This document shows, piece by piece, positions 1 to 7,000 of a stretch of 64,000 bases of DNA. Made by a program: the position numbers and the translations under genes. Under the pieces are notes generated by a model. The model worked only from the letters and a program-made list of their open reading frames with translations. It had not been told where the DNA came from and did no database searches. The number at the start of each line of letters is the position of its first letter. Positions within the stretch are counted from its first letter, which is position 1. Location of the stretch: contig WRBB01000009.1 in NCBI GenBank assembly GCA_009779895.1, positions 1 through 64,000 on the forward strand, written 5' to 3'. The DNA comes from Lachnospiraceae bacterium (lineage in GTDB: Bacteria; Bacillota; Clostridia; Lachnospirales; Lachnospiraceae).

Positions 1-331
1 TATCCCGATAGTCCTCATAAATCAAAATCACACGATGGGTCATGGTTCTGGTTTCACTGACCAAAAACGTAATGTCATCCCCCACTCGGATTTCCTGTGG
101 ATCTACCTGCCTTGTGATAATAAGAGAATGCTGGGGTATCTCACTTTGCATACTGCCCGTTAATACCCGCGTGACAGAAAATCCCGCGATATGTCTGGGA
201 ATCCCTGCCTCTTCCTCTCGGGTCAGAAAAAATACGCCAACCAACACAGCCACCAAAACAATGTAAAATAACACACCATTTATTTGTAATTTTTTATATA
301 CACGTTTTTTTTCCTTTTCCTCCGCTAACAT
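1..331 (-). CDS. SipW/ER-type signal peptidase I, N-terminal part (gene runs off the left edge)
   Basis: Only the first 110 codons are present. The protein starts with a short basic segment (EKEKKR), then one membrane segment at about residues 20-36, then an extracellular part. The motif TGSM followed by a proline supplies the likely catalytic serine, and THRV near the window edge supplies the histidine. A Ser/His pair is what the S26B (SipW/ER) branch uses in place of the Ser/Lys pair of ordinary bacterial LepB. The ATG at 331 follows a GAAAGGATGA ribosome binding site. Enzymes of this type often process specific surface-fibre or secreted substrates, which here would lie left of the window. 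The assignment rests on motifs in a partial protein but they are distinctive. Confidence 0.8.
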   Translation of the reverse strand, partial: MLAEEKEKKRVYKKLQINGVLFYIVLVAVLVGVFFLTREEEAGIPRHIAGFSVTRVLTGSMQSEIPQHSLIITRQVDPQEIRVGDDITFLVSETRTMTHRVILIYEDYRD

Positions 332-399
332 TTTGATTCATCCTTTCATCACATAGCTTTATTTATAACAAATTTATTTTTTCCTATGTCGAAGAATTG

Positions 400-429
400 G
401 TGAATGGTAATTTTCATTTGGCAAATGGT
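400..429 (-). promoter_or_regulatory. Candidate LytTR operator: two direct repeats 21 bp apart upstream of the signal peptidase
   Basis: On the minus strand ACCATTTGC (421-429) and ACCATTCAC (400-408) repeat with a 21-bp period, that is 9-bp boxes separated by 12 bp. Each agrees with the general LytTR box at seven of nine positions as I recall that consensus, with the same two deviations in both copies. They lie about 70-100 bp upstream of the signal peptidase ATG, just before a weak -35 (TCGACA) and an AT-rich -10 (TATAAA). Both flanking regulators carry LytTR domains. Function is inferred. Confidence 0.45.
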
Positions 430-574
430 AATTTTGGTTACAAAAAGAGCATCTCTCGATGTTCTGAAAGACACTCTGTCATAACAATAGCCTATCGCAA
501 TTCCCAATCATTCGTGTAACTTTCTAATTCTTCTAACTTCTTTTCTTCCAATCTTTCAACTTTTTACATATCTA

Positions 575-1327
575 TTAAAAACCCTCACTATGTTTTTTCT
601 CTTTCAACACCTCTTTGAGCTTCTTTATATATTGCCGTGCAACAGGTATCACTGCACCATTTTGCATCACGACTGTTTTCGTTTCTTCCTGATATTTTTC
701 GATATAAAAAATCGACAACAAATAAGAACGGTTAACTCTCATAAAGTCCTTATTGTCCGATAGCAGCTGTTCTATTTTGGATAATGAAGAAGTAAACTCA
801 AATTTGTTTTGCTTGTAATATACACACACCATCATATTATTTACCTCAAAATGAGAAATTGATTTCACTTCAATCTTTCGGGTTTCACCAACGGAGGAAA
901 ATAACAAACTTTTATCTCGTTTTTCTTTTACCTCCCGAACCACCTCTTCAAACACATGCATAAAACGTTCTTCTGTATCCTTATTTTTTGTAATATAATT
1001 AAAAGCTTTTACATCAAAAGCTGTTTTCCAATGCTTTTCTGATTTTGTTACAAAAATAATAGAACCTTGGAATCCGTCTTGCCGCAATTCCTTTGCCACC
1101 TCTACACCATTTGTACCGGGCATACTAATATCCAAAAATACAATATCCACAGTTGCAGCAATCCTGGAATCTTGAAAGTCCATCAAAAGGGCATCACCAC
1201 TTTTATACTCTTTCACCTTAATTTGAAGATTTTTTTGCTCTTTCATCTTTTTACACATCTCAAAAAAATATGCCCGCTCTGTTGCATTATCATCACAAAG
1301 TGCCACTTTTAACGGCCTCACATGCAT
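575..1327 (-). CDS. LytTR-family response regulator
   Basis: This is a cytoplasmic two-component regulator. Residues 7-125 form a receiver domain with the acidic pair D12-D13 and the phosphoacceptor D66 in FLDISMPG. Residues about 142-243 form a LytTR DNA-binding domain with the typical FMRVNRSYLL stretch. Proteins of this class bind pairs of 9-bp direct repeats and usually control peptide signalling, competence or surface genes. No histidine kinase lies beside it. The ATG at 1327 sits only about two bases from its GGGGG ribosome binding site, so the GTG at 1321 may be the real start. It is divergent from the AgrA-like regulator at 1838. Confidence 0.9.
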   Translation of the reverse strand: MHVRPLKVALCDDNATERAYFFEMCKKMKEQKNLQIKVKEYKSGDALLMDFQDSRIAATVDIVFLDISMPGTNGVEVAKELRQDGFQGSIIFVTKSEKHWKTAFDVKAFNYITKNKDTEERFMHVFEEVVREVKEKRDKSLLFSSVGETRKIEVKSISHFEVNNMMVCVYYKQNKFEFTSSLSKIEQLLSDNKDFMRVNRSYLLSIFYIEKYQEETKTVVMQNGAVIPVARQYIKKLKEVLKEKKHSEGF

Positions 1328-1837
1328 TCCCCCTTACACCAAAATAAAATAAGAACCTCTGATACAGAAGTTCCTAAATCCATTTCCCATTTCTATACAC
1401 AACCTAATTGATGTAACCTAAAACTGATTAAAATTTACTTCGTATCTTTGACACGGAAATATCATAACCTATGTTTCTTTTAAAAAATTAGATTTGGTTT
1501 CAATTGTTAAAAATCTGGTAACATACACTTTTTTTTCATCATTCCTTTTCATAAAATCCAATTTTTCGATTCTATTTTCTACCCTTACAATATTTTTATC
1601 TTTACAAATATACACATCCTGTATTATAATCCAATCGTATTTCTATTGATATTTTTTAATTCTAAAGAAAAGAGGTTTTTGGAAATGTATATCAACAATA
1701 GCACCCCCCCCCCGTCATTTTTTTAATATTTTGTAAACTTTTTTATTTCTTTTCTTCTTCTTTTAACCGATTAAATTGTTCTTCTTTCTCTTTTGAGACT
1801 TGTTTTTATTTTCTCATGCAAAAGAAAGGAGGCAAAC
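1328..1837. other. 510-nt AT-rich divergent intergenic region with a weak hairpin and a C10 tract
   Basis: No convincing gene is present. An imperfect inverted repeat (GAACCTCT at 1353-1360 with AGAAGTTC at 1366-1373) is followed on the minus strand by TTATTTTATTTT. This could be a weak terminator or attenuator ahead of the LytTR gene. A homopolymer of ten C lies at 1704-1713, about 125 bp before the AgrA-like start. No confident sigma-70 promoter could be picked among the many AT-rich hexamers. Confidence 0.5.
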
Positions 1838-2575
1838 ATGTTACCTGTTTTTATCTGTGAAAATGATCCCGTTTGGCGCAAAAACCTAAAACGTACCATT
1901 GAAAATTTTATCCTTTTAGAAAACCTAAACATGAAAGTCGTTCTGTCCACGGATGACCCATTAAAAGTCTTAGAATATTTACATAAACACCCAGGTCAAC
2001 CCGGATTATATTTTTTAGATATTCATCTGGATCATGATATGAATGGCATCGCTTTGGCCACAGAAATTCGGGAACTGGATTTGCTTGGGCACATTGTTTT
2101 TGTCACCGTACACATTGAATTAACCTCTACCATATTCACACTAAAAATAGAAGCACTTGATTTTATCCTAAAAAGCAAACACTTTCAAGACATCAAAGGT
2201 AGAATCACCAGTTGCATTGACACTGCCTACAAACGATACCTCTGTAGCCAAAATGCAGAAAACCAACAATTTCAAGTAAACATCAATGGAAACATTCATA
2301 TTTTTCCATTCCATGATGTGATGTTTTTTGAATCCTCTCCCCTGCGCCGACATGTCATTTTACATTTGGAACAGGAACAAAGACAACTTTATTACTCCTT
2401 GCGCGATGCCGAACTATACAGCTCTGCGTTCTTTCGCTGCCATCGCTCTTACGTGGTAAACATTCAAAATATTACCTATTTGGATCGGGAAAAATTAGAG
2501 ATTCGAATGCAAAATAAAGAGATGTGCCCGGCATCAGCCAGAGGGCTCAAAGAGTTGAAGAAGATTTTGAGATAA
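1838..2575 (+). CDS. AgrA-like LytTR response regulator
   Basis: This 245-residue protein has a receiver domain (about 1-125) with E8-D10 and phosphoacceptor D61 in YFLDIHL, then a LytTR domain (about 140-240) ending in the FFRCHRSYVVN region. Segments such as IVFVTVHIELT, DVMFFESS and FFRCHRSYVV closely follow Staphylococcus AgrA from memory. AgrA activates quorum-sensing promoters through paired direct repeats. The AAAGGAGG ribosome binding site just before 1838 fixes this ATG and excludes an upstream in-frame ATG at 1793. No agrB, agrC or agrD is present nearby, so its input is unknown. Confidence 0.9.
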   Translation: MLPVFICENDPVWRKNLKRTIENFILLENLNMKVVLSTDDPLKVLEYLHKHPGQPGLYFLDIHLDHDMNGIALATEIRELDLLGHIVFVTVHIELTSTIFTLKIEALDFILKSKHFQDIKGRITSCIDTAYKRYLCSQNAENQQFQVNINGNIHIFPFHDVMFFESSPLRRHVILHLEQEQRQLYYSLRDAELYSSAFFRCHRSYVVNIQNITYLDREKLEIRMQNKEMCPASARGLKELKKILR

Positions 2576-2623
2576 CGAAAATAAGAAATCGAAGTCATTT
2601 CCTATGAAATGTGAAATAAAAAT

Positions 2624-2658
2624 GCACTTACCGGTTGATTCAAACTATCGGTAAGTGC
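2624..2658. terminator. Bidirectional intrinsic terminator between convergent genes
   Basis: A perfect 10-bp stem is formed by GCACTTACCG (2624-2633) and CGGTAAGTGC (2649-2658). It is flanked by AAAAAT on the left and TCTTTTTC on the right, so it can serve both the AgrA-like gene and the ATPase gene. The TGA stop of the ATPase gene lies in the loop, so its last codons form one arm. Confidence 0.8.
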
Positions 2659-3962
2659 TCTTTTTCATATCTATGAATCGTACCGATTCCATAAAGAGGC
2701 AAGTTAATCAACCACACTTCCTGTTTATAATCTGCCATAGAAGTACGGACGGATAACCCAATCTGATATTTATCCGCAAACGCCCTCAAACTTTTACTTT
2801 GCAAGTTTATCTCCGCTTTTACTTCAAGAGGTAGGATAACATTTTTTATATCCAACAGAAAATCCAGCTCTGAAGTACTTCGTGCATTCGTCCAATAATA
2901 GGTTTTTATCTCGGGTATGGTTTTCAGTTGCTGTAAAACATATTGTTCTGTCAAAGCACCCTTAAATTCTTTAAAAAGTACATCCCCATCAAGCAATACC
3001 CCTTGGCGAAGCCCTACCATACACGACAACAAACCAACATCTACCAAAAACAATTTAAAAGCTTTCAAATCTTCGTAAGCTTTTAATGGTATATTGGGTG
3101 CACTCACACGATGAACCTTATGAACAAGGCCACAATCCGATAACCACATCAAAGCATATTCATACTCTTTTGCCCGCGCTCCCTCTTTCACCAAACCGTA
3201 AATAAATTTTTTATTTTCCTTTGCAAGTTGACCCGGTATGCTATTCCATAACATTCGGATACGTGGCACGATTTCATTTGGCGCATGTTTCGAAAAATCC
3301 TGTTCATAAGCAGCTAAAATGCGTTCTTGAATTTCACGTACTTCATTAAAATCTTGGTTTGTAGCAAATGATAGCACCGCTTCCGGCATACCACCCACAA
3401 AATAATACTGTTTGAGTAACTCAATATATACCTGTCTAAAAGTAGCCGCCATCGCAAAATCACCTTGCTCTAACAAGGAAATAAACCGCTCTTGACCACA
3501 AGCTTTTGCGAATTCAAAAAAAGAAAGAGGATACAAATTTAAAAATTCCACTTTCCCTACCGGAAAAGATGTGCCTTGGTGCAGCGCAACACCAAGTAAA
3601 GAACCTGCACAAACAATTTGATACTCCGGTGCATTTTCATTAAAATATTTTAAAGCACTTAGTGCTTTTGGTACTTCTTGTATCTCATCAAAAATAATAA
3701 GCATCTTTGCCGGATCAATTTTATATCCGACATAGAGTTCAAGCCCCATGATAATACGCCTTACATCAAAGTCAATTGAAAAAAGTGCTTTCATACGTTG
3801 ATTATGGTCAAAATTGATATAAACCGTTTTCTCATAAGCGGTTTCACCAAATGCTTTCATCAACCAAGTTTTTCCAACTTGACGTGCCCCACGTATCAAC
3901 AAGGGCTTTTTTGTACGCTTTGACTTCCATTTTTCCAACATCCTCATTGCTTCACGATACAT
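2640..3962 (-). CDS. DUF4143-type AAA ATPase
   Basis: This is a 440-residue stand-alone ATPase of a family common as an accessory gene in bacteria and archaea. The Walker A motif is GARQVGKTW near residues 25-35, and Walker B is IIFDEIQE near residue 105. The C-terminal DUF4143 part contains a PD-(D/E)XK-like signature: ELDFLL followed by LPLEVKAE. The biological role of the family is not settled. The AAGGGGG ribosome binding site six bases before 3962 selects that ATG over the in-frame one at 3980. Its last codons lie inside the downstream terminator. It is a single-gene unit, convergent with the AgrA-like regulator. Confidence 0.85.
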   Translation of the reverse strand: MYREAMRMLEKWKSKRTKKPLLIRGARQVGKTWLMKAFGETAYEKTVYINFDHNQRMKALFSIDFDVRRIIMGLELYVGYKIDPAKMLIIFDEIQEVPKALSALKYFNENAPEYQIVCAGSLLGVALHQGTSFPVGKVEFLNLYPLSFFEFAKACGQERFISLLEQGDFAMAATFRQVYIELLKQYYFVGGMPEAVLSFATNQDFNEVREIQERILAAYEQDFSKHAPNEIVPRIRMLWNSIPGQLAKENKKFIYGLVKEGARAKEYEYALMWLSDCGLVHKVHRVSAPNIPLKAYEDLKAFKLFLVDVGLLSCMVGLRQGVLLDGDVLFKEFKGALTEQYVLQQLKTIPEIKTYYWTNARSTSELDFLLDIKNVILPLEVKAEINLQSKSLRAFADKYQIGLSVRTSMADYKQEVWLINLPLYGIGTIHRYEKEHLPIV

Positions 3963-4027
3963 ATGATTCCCCCTTATCATACTCTTATATATACTACTAT
4001 AATCTATATGCGTGAAACAAACAAGAT

Positions 4028-4088
4028 TTTTTGTATTTTATTACACTTTTTTCATCTGACTTTTTGTATTTTATTACACTTTTTTCAT
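4028..4088. repeat. 33-bp-period tandem repeat overlapping the adhesin stop codon
   Basis: A 28-bp sequence beginning TTTTTGTATTTTATTACAC occurs at 4028-4055 and again at 4061-4088, a period of 33 bp. A third partial copy (TTTTTTGTATTCG) lies inside the last codons of the adhesin gene. It probably arose by slippage or duplication at the 3' end of that gene. No function is evident. Confidence 0.8.
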
Positions 4089-7000
4089 AGAATTTTTTGT
4101 ATTCGTTTTCGACGATATCCTATCATACCCACTGCCAACAACGGCAACAACATTCCAAGACCGAACATCCAAGGTATTCCCGTGTCACCGGCCGGCGGAA
4201 TCTCTTTATTGTTTTGCTGTCCTACAACTAACGTAAGCATTGCGTAACCATTGGTATACTCTGCTCTGAAATAATATGTTCCATCCGGAAACGTCTTCAA
4301 ATACTCCTCCGTCAAAGTAAGTATGGTACTGCCGGATTCCAAAGTATAATTATTTTTTGAAACCACGCTGCCATCCCCTATGTAAACCAATTGCACAAAG
4401 TTTTCCAAGTCCGCATAAATATAATAAGACACAATTTCCCTTTGATAGAAATAGGCCGTTGCCTGCTCTACCCCAAACTGCGTCCATGTTGTCACTGTAT
4501 TAGACGGATTGGTTGGACCGGTCGGAGTTGTTGGAGTTGTTGGACTTGTCGGCGTTGTCGGACTGATTGGACCCGTCGGCGTTGTCGGACTGGTTGGACC
4601 AATCGGTGTCGTCGGGTTCGTTGGACCGGTCGGCGTTGTCGGACTGGTTGGACTCGTCGGGCTCGTTGGACCGGTCGGGGTCATTGGTCCCGTTGGGCTC
4701 GTTGGACTCGTTGGACTCGTTGGACTGGTTGGACCGGTCGGGGTCGTTGGTCCCGTTGGGCTCGTTGGGCTCGTTGGATCAATCGGCGTTGTCGGACTGG
4801 TTGGCGTCGTTGGTCCTGTTGGGGTTGTTGGACCCGTTGGGGTTGTCGGTCCTGTTGGGGTTGTTGGACTCGTTGGAGTCGTCGGTCCTATTGGGGTTGT
4901 TGGACTCGTCGGAGTCGTTGGACCGGTTGGAGCCGTTGGACCGGTCGGAGTCGTTGGTGTCGTCGGGCTCGTTGGAACCGTCGGATCGGTCGGAGTCGTT
5001 GGTGTCGTCGGGCTCGTTGGATCAGTCGGAGCAATTGGGGTAGCCGTTGCCGCTGCCGTCGCAGAACCTGCCCCCGCTGCATTCACCGCCCGAACCAAAA
5101 AGCTGTATTCTGTACCATTGGTTAATCCAACCACTGTATAAGCAGTACCTGTACTACTTGTTGACATCCAAGCACCGCCATCTACGGAATATTCATAAGT
5201 CGTAATCACACTACCACCATCATCAGCGGGCGCAGTCCAAGTCAATGGTACCTGCCCATCTTCACCTGATACCGCAATTAAATTGCCGGGAGCCATTGGA
5301 ACAGTATAAGGAATCACTGTGACTGCGGCAGAAGAATCACTTGTTCCTGCTGCATTGGTTGCTGTAGCTGTAAACATATATTGGGTTCCATACGTCAACC
5401 CTGTTATTTGAACGGAAGTATCCGTCACTGTAATAGGAGTCGGTACCACAGATGTGGCCGTATTATCCAAGGCAACTACTGTTATGGTATATTCCGTGAT
5501 CGCACTGCCGTTGTCTGTTGCTGTCATATCTATCTGTACCACACCGGTATTGGCTGCGGTTTGCGCCGTCACCACCGCACTTGCTGTAATGGTTGGTGCC
5601 GCCGGTTTTGTATAAGGTATCCCTTCAACAGGTCCACCCAAATCACCTGTACCGGCTGCATTGATTGCGGCTACATAAAAATCATATACATGGCCGTTTA
5701 CCAAACCGGTGAGAGAGTAAGTCAAAACCTTACCAATGGTTATGGTCTGCCAAGTGGTAGGATCACCGGATACCTCACCTGCATTGGGATTGGTGGCATC
5801 ATAGTAATAAATGGTATATCCTGTCACACAGGTACCACCGCTTTGACAAGTGCCGTCATCTGACACTGCATCTGCCGGAACACCCCAAGTCAATGTAATG
5901 GTTGCGCCACCGGCATCTACATTGGTCGCAACCGCTTGAATATTCGTGGGCACTTCCGGTGTTCTATAAGGTTTTGCTTGAATCACATTAGAGGCAGGAT
6001 TGCCGGTAATACCATTGACAGCAACTACAGAAAAGGAATACATCATGCCATTGATTAAACCGTCTACATTGGTCGTATATGGACCTGTATCACCCGCTGT
6101 TACTTGGTATGTCTCTTCCCCACTTTGCACAATACTATCTGAATCGGTATAATTATATTCGATTTCATAAGCACTGATTGCGCTGCCGCCATCATCCGCC
6201 GGCGCATTCCATGTTAAGGTCACCGCACCACCAACAGTAGGCACGGAAATATCGGCTACCGCTGCCAATAAATCAGGTGCTTGCGCATTTGTAACCGGGG
6301 TGGCTGACATGATATTGGAGGGATCACCGGCACCGGCATCTCCACTTACAATATCTGAAACCCCATTGATGGCACGAACTGCCACATTATAAGTCACTCC
6401 ATTTTCCAAACCTACGATGGTATAGCTTGTCACATTTGCATTGTTTGTTGTATCCTGCGGATTGCTGGATGGTATCAAACTCCAAGTTGGACTTGCATCC
6501 ATTGCATCTAAGGTATATTCATAACCACTAATACGACTGCCACCATCTGTATTTGGTGTGTGCCAAGAAATAGAAATCTGCCCATTCCCGGCATCTATCG
6601 TCATCAAGGTCGCCGCCGTCGGTGTGGTATATGGTGTAGCTGTCACTGCTTCACTGGCATCTCCCGTGCCAAAATCCGTAGTTGCTGCCACTGTAAAGCT
6701 ATACACCAAACCATTGGTTAGACCTGTTACATCCATGCTGTAATTTCCATCTCCATCAGCAACCAATTGAGACAATGTTTCTGTCACTGTAATGGGAGCC
6801 ACACCGGCAGTAGTAGCTGTCACTGTATAACCTGTCACCATACTGCCATTTGAGTTGCCATTGTTATCTAAAGTAACAGGGGTAAAACTTACCGTCACTT
6901 GACCACCGCCACCATTTGGACTCGCTACCGTTTCATTTTCCAAATTACCGGCTACCGCCGTCACATTTGTGGGTGCAACAGGATTTCCATAAGACATAGC

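Noticed and set aside
42..266. Plus-strand 74-residue frame at the left edge
   Set aside because: It is antisense to the signal peptidase, which has clear catalytic motifs and a good ribosome binding site.
4391..5141. Three long plus-strand reading frames rich in Val-Gly, Arg-Trp and Leu-Ser
   Set aside because: They are antisense to the PT-triplet array. The 9-bp periodicity removes stop codons from all frames. Composition is extreme and no ribosome binding sites fit.
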